DNA of 64,000 nt from Planctomonas deserti (GCF_003067705.1 NZ_QANL01000004.1:248001-312000), one strand, 5' to 3'. Positions 8,317 to 18,069 are shown, counted from the first letter of the stretch. The notes: a model not told the origin generated them from the sequence alone. Translations and numbers: made by a program.

Positions 8317-9555
8317 GTGAGTTCTGTGAGCAGTGAGAACCAGGCCCCCTGGGGTCGCGTCGACGAGACCGGAACGGTCTACGTGCGCGAGGGCGACGGC
8401 GAACGTGTCGTCGGCGAGTACCCGGACGGCACCCCCGAGGAGGCGCTCGCCTACTACGAGCGCAAGTTCGCCGACCTGAACGGCCAGGTGACCCTGCTCG
8501 AGCAGCGGGCCAAGGCCGGCGCGTCGGCGTCGGACATCGCCAAGGCCGTGGCGCACCTCACCGAGAGCGTCACCGGGGCCAACGCCGTCGGCAACCTGCA
8601 GGCGCTCGCGGACCGGCTGCAGACGCTCGCCGCCAGCGTGAGCGAGCTCACCGAGAAGCAGAGCGAGGAGGCGAAGGCGCAGCTCGACGCGGCCATCGCG
8701 GAGCGCACCGCCATCGTCGCCGAGGTCGAGAGCCTCGCCGCGCAGGACCCCGCCAAGGCCCAGTGGAAGCAGACGACCGCTCAGCTGGACGCGCTCTTCG
8801 CGCGCTGGCAGAAGCACCAGCAGGAGGGCCCGCGCCTGCCCAAGGGCGAGGCCAACGAGCTCTGGAAGCGGTTCCGCGCCGCCCGCACGACGATCGAGCA
8901 GCACCGCAAGGCGTTCTTCGCGGAGCTGGACACGGTGCACCGCGACGCCCGCACCGCGAAGCAGGGTCTCGTCGAGCGCGCGGAGGCCCTCGCGGCCCAG
9001 GGCGCGGCGGGCATCCCCGCCTACCGCGGGCTGCTCGAGGACTGGAAGAAGGCGGGCCGGGCCGGCAAGCGCTACGACGACGCCCTGTGGGCGAAGTTCA
9101 AGGCCGCGGGCGACGCGCTCTACGGGGCCAAGGCCGAGGTCGACGCCCGCGACAACGAGGAGTTCGAGGGCAACCTCCAGCAGAAGCTCTCCCTGCTCGA
9201 CGAGGCGGAGACGATCCTCACCATCACGGACCGGGCGGCCGCCCGCGAGAAGCTCACGGCCGTGCAGCTGCGCTGGGACGAGATCGGCAAGGTGCCCCGC
9301 GACAAGGTGAAGACGGTCGAGGATCGCCTGCGCAAGGTCGAGACGCACGTCCGGAAGCTCGACGACGACCACTGGCAGCGGAACAACCCGGAGACGAAGG
9401 CGCGGTCCGAGGGCCTCGCCGGCCAGCTCCAGGGCGCCATCAGCAAGCTCGAGGACGAGCTGGCCGAGGCCCGCGCCACGGGCGACGCGCGGAAGATCGC
9501 GGCAGCCGAGGAGGCCCTCAACGCCCGCCGGGTCTGGCTCGACGCCCTGCGCTGA
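8317..9555 (+). CDS. DUF349 domain-containing protein
   Basis: This soluble 412-residue protein is built almost wholly of charged helices with regularly spaced Trp and Arg (for example ALFARWQKHQQEGPR and LWKRFRAARTTIEQH). These are typical of several consecutive DUF349 repeats. An N-terminal segment with PWGRVDETGTVYVRE is conserved in the actinobacterial form. The family is unassigned, though distant relatives have been linked to replication or RNA metabolism. GTG codons at 8317 and 8326 are both possible. The AAGG just upstream is better spaced for 8326, so the first three residues are uncertain. Confidence 0.92.
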   Translation: MSSVSSENQAPWGRVDETGTVYVREGDGERVVGEYPDGTPEEALAYYERKFADLNGQVTLLEQRAKAGASASDIAKAVAHLTESVTGANAVGNLQALADRLQTLAASVSELTEKQSEEAKAQLDAAIAERTAIVAEVESLAAQDPAKAQWKQTTAQLDALFARWQKHQQEGPRLPKGEANELWKRFRAARTTIEQHRKAFFAELDTVHRDARTAKQGLVERAEALAAQGAAGIPAYRGLLEDWKKAGRAGKRYDDALWAKFKAAGDALYGAKAEVDARDNEEFEGNLQQKLSLLDEAETILTITDRAAAREKLTAVQLRWDEIGKVPRDKVKTVEDRLRKVETHVRKLDDDHWQRNNPETKARSEGLAGQLQGAISKLEDELAEARATGDARKIAAAEEALNARRVWLDALR

Positions 9556-9594
9556 CCCTCGCCCGCCCCTGCGCAGGCACCCAGACCCGTTCCT

Positions 9595-9665
9595 GATTCA
9601 GGTTCAGCTGCGACACGCCGCATCTCGGCACCCGAGATGCGGCGTGTCGCCGTTGGGCCTGAATC
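9595..9665. repeat. Nested perfect palindrome, possible bidirectional terminator or repeat element
   Basis: Two exact 19-base arms (9610-9628 and 9632-9650) leave a three-base loop. Outside them an 8-base pair, GATTCAGG at 9595-9602 and CCTGAATC at 9658-9665, adds a second stem. The element lies 40 bases past the DUF349 stop and could terminate that transcript. Its length and nesting also suggest an intergenic repeat family. Confidence 0.85.
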
Positions 9666-9780
9666 GTGCCCGGATGCTCCCGCGCCCGGTCCGGCCGCGC
9701 ACAGCGGGCGATCCTCCCGGGCACTGCACACATCGCCCGGTCCCGTTCGCGGTGCCCGGCGGAGCGGCGACCATGGCCGC

Positions 9781-10329
9781 ATGCAGGACCGGCTCCCCGC
9801 GGTGCTCGCGGCACCCGACCTCCCTCTGGCGGAGCTCTGCGCGGCGCGGCTCGACGGCGAGCTGGTCGCGCTAGACGAGTGCTTCTGCCCGGTGGACTCC
9901 GTGCTCGGCGCGGGCGAGCGTGCTGAGGCGCTCGCCCGGAGCGTGCCTCCGCGGCTTATCGCCGAGCGGGACAGCGCCGCCTGGGTGTGGGGCGCGCTCG
10001 AGCGGCCGCCCGCCATCCACCGGCTGTGCGTTGACGCGGGCGCCCGCGTGCATCCCCCGCCGCGGTCGCGGCTCGCCGTGCGCGAGGTCCTGCTCGCCGA
10101 GGGCGACACGGCGTCGCTGCGCGGCCTCACGGTCACGACCCCGCTGCGCACCGCGACGGACATCGTGCGCTTCGAGTCGCGTTTCGGGGTGCGCGAGGCG
10201 CGCACCGTCTCCGCCCTGCTCCGCATGACGGGCGCGGCGGCGGACGACTGCGCCCGCGCCATCGCCGCCCGGAGCCACCTCCCGCACAAGCGGAGGGCGC
10301 TCGGGCGGCTGCGGTCGCTCGGGCTCTGA
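9781..10329 (+). CDS. Conserved hypothetical protein, possibly AbiEi-like
   Basis: This 182-residue soluble protein has a pattern I associate with actinobacterial proteins annotated as type IV AbiEi-like antitoxins. There is an N-terminal helical part, the central AAWVWGALERPP segment, then a beta-rich part with RLAVREVLL and GLTVTTPLRTATDIVRFE. No partner toxin gene is adjacent, so a toxin-antitoxin role is not supported by context. The ATG at 9781 has no strong ribosome-binding site; longer in-frame starts exist but would overlap the upstream palindrome. It converges on rel. Confidence 0.65.
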   Translation: MQDRLPAVLAAPDLPLAELCAARLDGELVALDECFCPVDSVLGAGERAEALARSVPPRLIAERDSAAWVWGALERPPAIHRLCVDAGARVHPPPRSRLAVREVLLAEGDTASLRGLTVTTPLRTATDIVRFESRFGVREARTVSALLRMTGAAADDCARAIAARSHLPHKRRALGRLRSLGL

Positions 10330-10335
10330 GCCCGC

Positions 10336-10386
10336 ACTACCCGGGGCTCAGCACGAGCCCGGGCTCAGCACCACCCGGGGATCAGC
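10336..10386. repeat. Three 17-base tandem units between convergent genes
   Basis: Units at 10336-10352, 10353-10369 and 10370-10386 share the pattern AC(N)3CCCGGG(N)TCAGC. The last unit runs into the rel stop codon. The array fills the gap between the hypothetical gene and rel and contains the palindrome GAGCCCGGGCTC, which could serve as a weak terminator. Confidence 0.7.
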
Positions 10387-12637
10387 CGGCGTTGACGCGG
10401 TACACGTCGTACACCGCGTCGATGCGCCGCACGGCGTTCAGCACCCGGTCGAGGTGGGTGGTGTCGCCCATCTCAAAGACGAAGCGGCTGATGGCGAGCC
10501 GGTCGCTGGACGTCGACACGCTGGCCGAGAGGATGTTCACGTGGTGCTCGGACAGCACCCGCGTCACGTCCGAGAGCAGGCCCGCCCGGTCGAGCGCCTC
10601 GACCTGGATGTGCACCAGGAAGAGGCTCTTCGACGACGGCGCCCACTCGACGTCGATCATCCGCTCCGGCTCCTGCAGGAGCTGCGCGACGTTGTGGCAC
10701 ACCCGCTGGTGCACCGAGACGCCGGACCCGCGGGTCACGAAGCCCACGATCTCGTCGCCCGGCACCGGCGTGCAGCACTTGGCGAGCTTGACGAGGATGT
10801 CGGGGGCGCCGCGCACGAGCACGCCGGAGTCGCTGTTGACGGTCGAGCGCGAGCGCTGGGTGACGGGGAGGACGACCTCGTCCTCGTCGTCGTCCGTGTC
10901 GCCCTGGATCGACGCGAGCACCTTCTCGATCACGGACTGCGTCGAGATGTGGCCTTCGCCGAGCGCGGCGTACAGAGCGTCGACGTCGGCGTAGCGCATG
11001 CCCGAGGCGACCTCGGAGATGACGTCCTGGCTCATCAGCTTCTGCAGCGGCAGGTTCTGCTTGCGCATCGCGCGCGCGATCGCGTCCTTGCCCTGCTCGA
11101 TGGCCTCGTCGCGGCGCTCCTTGGTGAACCACTGGCGGATCTTGTTCCGCGCCCGGGGGCTCTTGACGAAGGTGAGCCAGTCCTGGCTGGGGCCGCTGTC
11201 GGGGTTCTTCGACGTGAACACCTCGACGACGTCGCCGCTGGACAGCGTCGACTCGAGCGGCACCAGGCGCCCGTTGACCTTGGCGCCCATCGTGCGGTGG
11301 CCCACGTCGGTGTGCACCGCGTAGGCGAAGTCGACCGGCGTCGCGCCGGCGGGAAGGCCGATGACCTTGCCCTTGGGCGTGAAGACGTAGGTCTCCTTGG
11401 CGCCGATCTCGAAGCGCAGCGAGTCGAGGAACTCGCTCGGGTCGGCGGTCTCGGCCTGCCAGTCGGAGATGTGGGCGAGCCAGGCCATCTCGGTGTCCGT
11501 CTGCACGGCGGCGCCCGTGCTCTTGCCGCCGTTGACCTGCTCCTTGTACTTCCAGTGCGCCGCGACGCCGAACTCGGCCCTTTGGTGCATCTCGTACGTG
11601 CGGATCTGGATCTCGACGGGCCGGCCCTCGGGCCCGATGACCGTCGTGTGCAGCGACTGGTAGAGGTTGAACTTGGGCGTCGCGATGTAGTCCTTGAACC
11701 GCCCGGGCACGGGCGTCCAGCGGGCGTGGATGAAGCCGAGCACCGCGTAGCAGTCACGCAGCGAGTCGACGAGCACGCGGATGCCGACGAGGTCGTAGAT
11801 CTCGTCGAACTCGCGGCCGCGCACGATCATCTTCTGGTAGATCGAGTAGTACTGCTTCGGCCGGCCCACGACCTTGCCGCGGATGCGGGCGGCGCGCAGG
11901 TCCTCGTTGACCGCGTCGATGACGTGCTGCACGAACTCCTCGCGCTGCGGGGTGCGGGAGCGCACGAGGCTCTCGATCTCCTCGTAGAGCTTCGGGTAGA
12001 GCACGGCGAAGGACAGGTCCTCGAGTTCCCACTTGATCGTCTGGATGCCCAGGCGGTGCGCGAGCGGCGCGTAGATCTCGAGGGTCTCCTTGGCCTTGCG
12101 GGCCGCGGACTCCGCGGGCACGAAGCCCCAGGTGCGCGCGTTGTGCAGGCGGTCCGCGAGCTTGACGATCAGCACGCGGATGTCCTTCGACATCGCGACG
12201 ATCATCTTGCGCACCGTCTCGGCCTGCGCGCTGTCGCCGTACTTGACCTTGTCGAGCTTCGTGACGCCGTCGACGAGCATCGCGATCTCGTCGCCGAAGT
12301 CGTGCTGGAGCATGTCCAGCGTGTAGTCGGTGTCCTCGACGGTGTCGTGCAGCAGCGCCGCCGCGATGGTCTTCGGACCGATCCCGAGGTCGGCGAGGAT
12401 CTGCGCGACCGCGACGGGGTGGGTGATGTACGGCTCGCCGCTGCGGCGCTTCTGGCCGTCGTGGGCCCGCTCCGCCGCGGTGTAGGCGCGCTCGATGAGC
12501 GAGAGGTCGGCCTTCGGGTGGTGGGTGCGCACGGTGCGCAGGAGTGTGTCGACAGCACCCGCGGGCTGTGCGCGGGAGAAGAGCCGCGGCACGAGGCGGC
12601 GCAGCGACGCCGTCGTGGAGGTCGTCGTCTCGCTCAT
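10382..12637 (-). CDS. rel: Bifunctional (p)ppGpp synthetase/hydrolase
   Basis: It makes and degrades the stringent-response alarmone. The 751-residue product has a long-form Rel layout. First is the HD hydrolase domain ([23 protein letters not shown]), then the synthetase domain ([15 protein letters not shown]-rich nucleotide-binding strands). After these come TGS ([26 protein letters not shown] begins it), helical/zinc-finger regions ([13 protein letters not shown]) and a C-terminal ACT domain. Both catalytic halves look intact. The ATG at 12637 has GGAGGTG upstream, preferred over an in-frame ATG at 12691. It ends the thrS-to-rel block. Confidence 0.97.
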   Translation of the reverse strand: MSETTTSTTASLRRLVPRLFSRAQPAGAVDTLLRTVRTHHPKADLSLIERAYTAAERAHDGQKRRSGEPYITHPVAVAQILADLGIGPKTIAAALLHDTVEDTDYTLDMLQHDFGDEIAMLVDGVTKLDKVKYGDSAQAETVRKMIVAMSKDIRVLIVKLADRLHNARTWGFVPAESAARKAKETLEIYAPLAHRLGIQTIKWELEDLSFAVLYPKLYEEIESLVRSRTPQREEFVQHVIDAVNEDLRAARIRGKVVGRPKQYYSIYQKMIVRGREFDEIYDLVGIRVLVDSLRDCYAVLGFIHARWTPVPGRFKDYIATPKFNLYQSLHTTVIGPEGRPVEIQIRTYEMHQRAEFGVAAHWKYKEQVNGGKSTGAAVQTDTEMAWLAHISDWQAETADPSEFLDSLRFEIGAKETYVFTPKGKVIGLPAGATPVDFAYAVHTDVGHRTMGAKVNGRLVPLESTLSSGDVVEVFTSKNPDSGPSQDWLTFVKSPRARNKIRQWFTKERRDEAIEQGKDAIARAMRKQNLPLQKLMSQDVISEVASGMRYADVDALYAALGEGHISTQSVIEKVLASIQGDTDDDEDEVVLPVTQRSRSTVNSDSGVLVRGAPDILVKLAKCCTPVPGDEIVGFVTRGSGVSVHQRVCHNVAQLLQEPERMIDVEWAPSSKSLFLVHIQVEALDRAGLLSDVTRVLSEHHVNILSASVSTSSDRLAISRFVFEMGDTTHLDRVLNAVRRIDAVYDVYRVNAG

Positions 12638-12710
12638 GGCCGCACCTCCGTCCCGGTTCGTACGCTCAAAAGTAGCACCGCGGAAAGCCATGAACGTCCG
12701 ATGTTCGCCC

Positions 12711-13061
12711 TCAGATGACCTGGCCGACCGCGCCGTCGGACGTCAGCACGTCTCCGCCGGCCGCGCGCCACGCCTGCATGCCGCCCGTGACGTTGGTGGC
12801 GTCGTAGCCGGCCTGGCGGAGCGCACCCGTGACGGCGGCGGACCGGGCGCCGGAGCGGCAGATCACGAGCACCGGGACGTCGGAGGGCACCTCGTCCACC
12901 CGCTCCTGGAGTTGGGACATGGGCAGGAAGTGGGCTGCGGCCGAGTGGCCGGCCTCCCACTCGTCGCTCTCGCGCACGTCGAGCAGCCAGGCGCCGGACG
13001 CCATGCGGGCCATCGCCGTGGCCGGGTCGACGCCCGGCACGGAGCCCTGTGCGGCGCTCAC
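12711..13061 (-). CDS. Rhodanese-like sulfurtransferase, single domain
   Basis: This 116-residue single rhodanese domain has the active-site loop ICRSGARS, with catalytic Cys near residue 68, and the CH2 motifs [14 protein letters not shown] and [10 protein letters not shown]. Such proteins transfer sulfane sulfur to acceptors. Its GTG start overlaps the secF stop as GTGA, so it is probably translationally coupled to the Sec genes. A functional link is not evident. In many actinobacteria an apt gene lies between secF and rel; here the rhodanese occupies that slot. Confidence 0.93.
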   Translation of the reverse strand: MSAAQGSVPGVDPATAMARMASGAWLLDVRESDEWEAGHSAAAHFLPMSQLQERVDEVPSDVPVLVICRSGARSAAVTGALRQAGYDATNVTGGMQAWRAAGGDVLTSDGAVGQVI

Positions 13062-14065
13062 GCCGACACCGCCTGGCGCTCGGCCGCCGCCTTGGCGCGG
13101 TTCGCGAGCGTGCGCTGGTCGGCCTTCTTCACGGCGTCCTCACCCTCGCGCAGGTGCGCGTAGAGCGGAGCGGCGATGAAGATCGTCGAGTACGTGCCCA
13201 CCAGGATGCCGATGAACAGCGCGAGCGCGATGTCCCGCAGCGTGCCCGCGCCGAGCAGCACGGCGCCGATGAAGAGGATCGACGCGACCGGCAGGATCGC
13301 CACGATCGAGGTATTGATCGAGCGCACGAGGGTCTGGTTCACCGCGAGGTTCACCGACTCGCCGAACGTCCGGCGCGACTCCGTGCCGTCCTCCATGGTG
13401 TTCTCGCGGATCTTGTCGAACACCACGACGGTGTCGTACAGGGAGTAGCCGAGGATCGTGAGGAACCCGATGACCGCGGCGGGGGTGATCTCGAAGCCGG
13501 TGATGCCGTAGATCCCGGCGGTGAGCACGAGGTCGTGCAGCAGCGCGATGAGCGCGGCGGCCGACATCTTCCAGGTGCGGAAGTAGATGGCCATGACGAC
13601 GGCCGAGAGCAGGAGGAAGACGACCAGCGCGCGCACGGCCGACTGGGTGATGTCCCCGCCCCACGACGGTCCGATGAAGGACTCCGTGACGTCCTCCGAC
13701 GGCACGTCGTACGCCTCCGCGAGGGCCTGGCGCACCGCGGCGCTCTGGTCGCCGTCCTCGAGGGTGTCGGTCTGCACGCGGATCGCGTCGTTGCCGACGA
13801 TCGAGACGCGGGCCGGGACGTCGGTGACGCTGGCGACGGCGTCCGTCGCGAGGCTCTGGTCGGTCGACTCGGCGCCCGCGATCTGGAACTCGGAGCCGCC
13901 CGTGAACTCGATGCCGAAGGTGAACCCGCCCCGCAGAACCGGGCCGAGCACGGAGATCGCGATCGCGGCGATCGCGATCAGGTACCAGAGCTTCCGGCGG
14001 CCGACGATGTCGAAGGAGCGCCGACCCGTGTAGAGGTCGTTGCCGAAGCGCGTGAAGCTGGCCAT
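13058..14065 (-). CDS. secF: Protein translocase subunit SecF
   Basis: This integral membrane partner of SecD uses the proton gradient to aid late steps of Sec export. The 335-residue protein has a first transmembrane helix at about 29-48, a periplasm-type P1 domain (FTGGSEFQI motif), and five further helices. These carry the conserved FEITPAAVIGFLTILGYSLYDT region and the family's VNQTLVRSINTS segment. The ATG overlaps the secD stop by one base (TGATG), implying coupled translation and balanced stoichiometry. A charged tail follows the last helix. Confidence 0.96.
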   Translation of the reverse strand: MASFTRFGNDLYTGRRSFDIVGRRKLWYLIAIAAIAISVLGPVLRGGFTFGIEFTGGSEFQIAGAESTDQSLATDAVASVTDVPARVSIVGNDAIRVQTDTLEDGDQSAAVRQALAEAYDVPSEDVTESFIGPSWGGDITQSAVRALVVFLLLSAVVMAIYFRTWKMSAAALIALLHDLVLTAGIYGITGFEITPAAVIGFLTILGYSLYDTVVVFDKIRENTMEDGTESRRTFGESVNLAVNQTLVRSINTSIVAILPVASILFIGAVLLGAGTLRDIALALFIGILVGTYSTIFIAAPLYAHLREGEDAVKKADQRTLANRAKAAAERQAVSA

Positions 14066-15882
14066 CAGGAATCCTTCTCCGACTTGGTGGAGCGGACGCG
14101 GCCGGAGGAGACGAGCTCCTCCTCGGCCTTGCGCTCGGCGATGGTGCGGCGGCGTTCCGCCTCCTTGGCGCTCGGGGCGTTCTTGCCCCCGCCGCCCGCC
14201 ACGGGCGTGCGGAAGGAGGCGCGGCCGCGGTACACGGCGCCGAGTGCGCGGGGGTCGAGGCCGCTGAGGCGGTGGCCCTCGTTGAAGAACCGGGTGTTGG
14301 CGAGCAGCTGCAGCATCGGGTGCGTGAAGAGGCACACGACGATGAGGTCGACGATCGTCGTCAGGCCGAGCGTGAACGCGAAGCCCCGGACGTTACCGAC
14401 GGCGAGGATGAACAGCACGCCCGCGGCGAGGAAGTTCACCGTGTCGGACGCGATGATCGTGCGCAGCGCGCGCTTCCAGCCCGACTCGACAGCGGAGACC
14501 AGCCCGCGGCCGTCGCGCAGCTCGTCCTTGATGCGCTCGAAGTAGACGATGAACGAGTCCGCCGTGATGCCGATCGCCACGATCAGACCGGCGACGCCCG
14601 CGAGGGAGAGCCGGTACCCCTCGCGCCAGGACATCAGGGTGATGAGCAGGTAGGTGACGATCGCCGCGATCACGAGCGACGCGATGGTCACGGCGGCAAG
14701 CGCGCGGTACTGCACGAGCGAGTACAGCACGACGAGCACGAGGCCGATGACACCGGCGAGGAGGCCGCTGACGAGCTGCGCGGAACCGAGGGTCGCGGAA
14801 ATCAGCTCCGAGCTCTGCACCGTGAAGTTGAACGGCAGCGCGCCGAACTTCAGCTGGTCGGCGAGGGTCTTGGCCGACTCCTGGTCGAAGCTTCCGGTGA
14901 TGCTCGGCTTGCCGTTCGTGACGGCGCCCTGCGTGACCGGGGCGGAGATGACCTGGCCGTCGAGCACGATGGCGAACTGGTTGCGCGGCGCCTCGAGGGC
15001 GACGAGGCGGGTCGAGATGTCGGCGAACTGCTTGGTGCCCTCGCCGTCGAACACGATGTTGACGGCCCAGCGGCCGGTGCTCGCGCCCTGCTGGGTGGTC
15101 TCCAGGCCACTCGTCGCGTTCGAGATGCGCTCACCGGAGACGCCGACGGGGCCGAGGAGGTACTTCACCGATCCGTCGGACTCGCAGGTGATAAGGGGCT
15201 CGTCCTCGGGGGCGGCGCTGTTGTCGTTGTCCGCGGCCGCACAGTCGTACGCGTCGAAGGCGGCCTGCTGGGCCGGCGTGACCCACGCGAGGTCGCTGCC
15301 GTCCGTCGGGCTCGCCGTCGGGGTCGACTCGAGCTCGGGGGCCGGCGTCTCGGCGGGCGCTTCCGCCGCGGGCGCCTCCGCCGCCGGGGTCTCCCCCGCG
15401 GGGGCCTCCGCTGCGGGGGTCTCGCCGGCGGGCGCCTCGGCACCCGGGGTCGGCGTCTCGCCCACCGAGGTCGTGCCGGGGGCTCCCGCAATGAGCACCG
15501 GACGGAACTCGAGCTTCGCGGACTGCTCGATGCGGTTCAGCGTCTCCTCGTCCGGGCGACCCGGGATGGAGACGACGATGTTCGACCCGCCCTGGGTGTT
15601 GATCTCCGCCTCGGAGACGCCGCTCGCGTCGACGCGCTGGCGGATGATGGCCACCGCCTGGGAGAGCTGCTCGGCGGACGGACGCGCCTCCTCGCCGCCC
15701 GCGAGCTGCGGCGCGAGGATGATCTGCGTTCCGCCCTCGAGGTCGAGGGCGAGCTTCGGGGTCCAGGAACCATTGGAGAAGATCACGCTCGCCGCGTTAC
15801 CGGCGACGAGCATGCCGATGATCACGAGGAGCCAGATCAGCGAGCGCCGTGCCTTGCGCACGGGGGTCGACGACTTTGCCAA
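14065..15882 (-). CDS. secD: Protein translocase subunit SecD
   Basis: It works with SecF and YajC as an accessory complex of the Sec translocon. The 605-residue product has an N-terminal transmembrane helix (about 13-32), the LDLEGGTQIIL motif, a large extracytoplasmic domain and five C-terminal helices (AGVAGLIVAIGITADSFIVYFER). Residues about 137-185 are an unusual low-complexity Ala/Glu/Pro/Thr linker made of imperfect AEAPAGETPA repeats, inserted in the extracytoplasmic domain. The start is a TTG at 15882, chosen because it gives the normal N-terminus; no strong ribosome-binding site is visible. Confidence 0.95.
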   Translation of the reverse strand: MAKSSTPVRKARRSLIWLLVIIGMLVAGNAASVIFSNGSWTPKLALDLEGGTQIILAPQLAGGEEARPSAEQLSQAVAIIRQRVDASGVSEAEINTQGGSNIVVSIPGRPDEETLNRIEQSAKLEFRPVLIAGAPGTTSVGETPTPGAEAPAGETPAAEAPAGETPAAEAPAAEAPAETPAPELESTPTASPTDGSDLAWVTPAQQAAFDAYDCAAADNDNSAAPEDEPLITCESDGSVKYLLGPVGVSGERISNATSGLETTQQGASTGRWAVNIVFDGEGTKQFADISTRLVALEAPRNQFAIVLDGQVISAPVTQGAVTNGKPSITGSFDQESAKTLADQLKFGALPFNFTVQSSELISATLGSAQLVSGLLAGVIGLVLVVLYSLVQYRALAAVTIASLVIAAIVTYLLITLMSWREGYRLSLAGVAGLIVAIGITADSFIVYFERIKDELRDGRGLVSAVESGWKRALRTIIASDTVNFLAAGVLFILAVGNVRGFAFTLGLTTIVDLIVVCLFTHPMLQLLANTRFFNEGHRLSGLDPRALGAVYRGRASFRTPVAGGGGKNAPSAKEAERRRTIAERKAEEELVSSGRVRSTKSEKDS

Positions 15883-15904
15883 CTACGGACTCAGCTTTCT
15901 ACGC

Positions 15905-15937
15905 GCACGCTCCGGGGCCGAAAGCCCCGGAGCGTGC
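15905..15937 (-). terminator. Intercistronic hairpin between yajC and secD
   Basis: Perfect 14-base arms (15905-15918 and 15924-15937) with a CGAAA loop lie between the yajC stop and the secD TTG start. No U-run follows on the minus strand. It may be a partial terminator or an mRNA-stabilising element that sets YajC levels relative to SecD. Confidence 0.65.
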
Positions 15938-15948
15938 ATTGTCGGTGG

Positions 15949-16341
15949 TTATTCGTCGACCCGCTTGGGACCGTTGCCCGGGGCGTCGGTGTCCGGGCGG
16001 GCGATGTCGGTCTCGTCGAGCCGGACGCTCGGGCCGCCGTTGCCGTCGACAACGGTCGCGTCCTCGACGCTCTCCGCAGTCACCGGGTCGACGACGCGGG
16101 AGAGGGACTGGCGGTGGAGCCGCACGGTGGAGCCGGGCGACGTCTCGACGACGACGATGTTGTTTTCCTCGTCGATCGAGAGGAGCGTGCCGTACAGGCC
16201 GAAGCTGGTCATGACCTCGGCCCCGGGCACCATCTTCTCCTGCAGCTCGAGCAGGTCACGCTGCCGCTTCCGTCCGTTGCGGAACATGAAGAAGATGAGC
16301 AGCGCGAGGACCGCGAGCATGATGAGGGTGAACGGATCCAT
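15949..16341 (-). CDS. yajC: Preprotein translocase subunit YajC
   Basis: This small single-pass membrane protein associates with SecDF. The 130-residue product has one helix (residues about 5-20, MLAVLALLIFFMF) followed by the conserved RKRQRDLLELQEKMVPGAEVMT region with a KOW-like beta barrel. Its C-terminal tail of about 45 residues is longer and more acidic than in classical YajC (about 110 residues). It sits between ruvB and secD, the normal order. Confidence 0.95.
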   Translation of the reverse strand: MDPFTLIMLAVLALLIFFMFRNGRKRQRDLLELQEKMVPGAEVMTSFGLYGTLLSIDEENNIVVVETSPGSTVRLHRQSLSRVVDPVTAESVEDATVVDGNGGPSVRLDETDIARPDTDAPGNGPKRVDE

Positions 16342-16417
16342 GGATCACGAAGCCTTTCGGAAATTGTGGCTGAGGCGCGTCAGAGAGAGGACTGGGTGTT
16401 CCTGAGGCCGCTTGAAA

Positions 16418-17455
16418 TTATAGGTCATCACCGAACAGCCCCTCCTGACCGCGCTGCACCCCGAAGTGGCGCCACCCGGACGGGGTGGCGACGCGGCCGC
16501 GGGGCGTGCGGCTCAGGAGGCCGATGCGCACGAGGAACGGCTCGACCACGGACTCGATGGTCTCCGGCTCCTCGCCCACCGAGACGGCGAGCGTGCTGAG
16601 GCCGACCGGGCCACCGCCGAAACGGGTCAGGATCGTCTCCATGACCGCGCGGTCCAGCCGGTCGAGGCCGAGCGGGTCGACGTCGTAGAGGTCGAGCGCC
16701 GCGTGCACGGATGCGAGGTCGGCGTCCGTGCCGTGCACGAGCGCGTAGTCGCGCACACGGCGCAGCAGCCGGTTCGCGATGCGGGGCGTGCCGCGGCAGC
16801 GCCCGGCGATCTCGGCGATCGCGCGCCGGTCAATGCGCAGCTCGAGCAGCGACGCGGCCCGCACGAGCACCTGCTCGAGCTCGGCCTCGTCGTAGAACTC
16901 GAGGTGGGCGGTGAAGCCGAAGCGGTCGCGGAGCGGATTGGGCAGCAGGCCGCTGCGGGTGGTCGCGCCCACGAGCGTGAACGGTGCGAGGTCCAGCGGG
17001 ATGGAGGTTGCGCCCGCGCCCTTGCCCACCATGATGTCGATGCGGAAGTCCTCCATCGCCAGGTAGAGCATCTCCTCGGCGGAGCGGGCCATGCGGTGGA
17101 TCTCGTCGATGAACAGCACCTCGCCGGGCACCAGGGAGGAGAGCACGGCCGCGAGGTCGCCGGCGTGCTGGATGGCGGGTCCGCTCGACATGCGCAGCGG
17201 GCGGCCGCCCTCCTGCGCGACGATCATGGCGAGGGTCGTCTTGCCCAGCCCGGGCGGACCCGCGAGCAGGATGTGGTCGGGCGTGCGGCTCTGCATCTCC
17301 GCCGCGCGCAGCAGCAGCTGAAGCTGCCCGCGCACCTTGGTCTGGCCGACGAACTCGGCGAGGGTCTTCGGGCGCAGCGCCCCCTCGAAGGCGAGCTCGG
17401 CATCCGACTCGACCTCGGGGTTCGCGACCTCGGGCACGCTGTCGGGGGCGGTCAT
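16418..17455 (-). CDS. ruvB: Holliday junction branch migration ATPase RuvB
   Basis: This hexameric AAA+ motor drives branch migration with RuvA. The 345-residue product has Walker A GPPGLGKT (66-73), Walker B FIDEIH (about 115-120), the sensor region [19 protein letters not shown] and the C-terminal winged helix ([24 protein letters not shown]), of full length. The ATG overlaps the ruvA stop as ATGA. Confidence 0.98.
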   Translation of the reverse strand: MTAPDSVPEVANPEVESDAELAFEGALRPKTLAEFVGQTKVRGQLQLLLRAAEMQSRTPDHILLAGPPGLGKTTLAMIVAQEGGRPLRMSSGPAIQHAGDLAAVLSSLVPGEVLFIDEIHRMARSAEEMLYLAMEDFRIDIMVGKGAGATSIPLDLAPFTLVGATTRSGLLPNPLRDRFGFTAHLEFYDEAELEQVLVRAASLLELRIDRRAIAEIAGRCRGTPRIANRLLRRVRDYALVHGTDADLASVHAALDLYDVDPLGLDRLDRAVMETILTRFGGGPVGLSTLAVSVGEEPETIESVVEPFLVRIGLLSRTPRGRVATPSGWRHFGVQRGQEGLFGDDL

Positions 17456-18069
17456 CGCGACACCCCGCTCGACTGGGCGGGACCGAGCCGGGCGAGCGCG
17501 AGGCGGAGCACGGCGGGCACGGACTCGGAGTCGCCGTTCGCCTCGGCGAGCACCTCGTCGACGGCCTGCGCCGCGGCCCGCTCCGACCAACCGAGGCCGA
17601 CGAGGGCGGCGAGCACGCTCGACTGCACCCCGGCGGGTGCGGCGGCCGCGCGGGACACCGGCGGGCTGGTCACCACGACCTTGCCCGCGAGCTGCAGGAT
17701 GATGAGCTTGGCCGTCTTCGGGCCGATGCCGGAGACCCGCCGGAACACGGCGTCGTCCTCGGTGGCGACGGCGGACGCGATGGCCGCCGGGTCGAGGGCC
17801 GCGAGCACGCCCATGGCGGACTTGGGGCCGACGCCGGTGACGCCGCAGAGCAGGTCGAAGATGTGCAGCTCGTCCTGGCCGGGGAAGCCGAACAGGGAGA
17901 GCGAGTCCTCCCGGACGACGAGGGAGGTGAGCAGGGTCGCCTCGTGACCGACCCGGAGGCCGAGTGCGTGGGCGGGCGTCACCTGAACCCCGTAGCCGAC
18001 CCCGCCGACGTCGAGAACGACCGTCGAGCCGGCGGCGACGAGCACGGTGCCGCGCAGAGAGGAGATCAC
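17452..18069 (-). CDS. ruvA: Holliday junction branch migration protein RuvA
   Basis: It binds four-way junctions as a tetramer and recruits RuvB. The 205-residue protein has the OB-fold N-terminus (ISSLRGTVL), two helix-hairpin-helix motifs ([14 protein letters not shown] and [16 protein letters not shown]) and the flexible linker plus C-terminal RuvB-binding domain. The GTG at 18069 fits the family N-terminus and has AGG eight bases upstream; another in-frame GTG lies at 18075. Confidence 0.96.
   Translation of the reverse strand: MISSLRGTVLVAAGSTVVLDVGGVGYGVQVTPAHALGLRVGHEATLLTSLVVREDSLSLFGFPGQDELHIFDLLCGVTGVGPKSAMGVLAALDPAAIASAVATEDDAVFRRVSGIGPKTAKLIILQLAGKVVVTSPPVSRAAAAPAGVQSSVLAALVGLGWSERAAAQAVDEVLAEANGDSESVPAVLRLALARLGPAQSSGVSR

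Noticed and set aside
9781-10329. Toxin-antitoxin system containing the AbiEi-like protein
   Set aside because: No AbiEii-type toxin gene lies on either side, so only a single conserved hypothetical gene is reported.
10454-12718. 754-residue plus-strand frame opposite rel
   Set aside because: Antisense shadow with Val/Arg/Asp-rich low complexity; rel itself is unmistakable.
13058-13061. Frameshift between secF and the rhodanese gene
   Set aside because: The overlap is a normal GTGA stop/start junction; both frames are complete.
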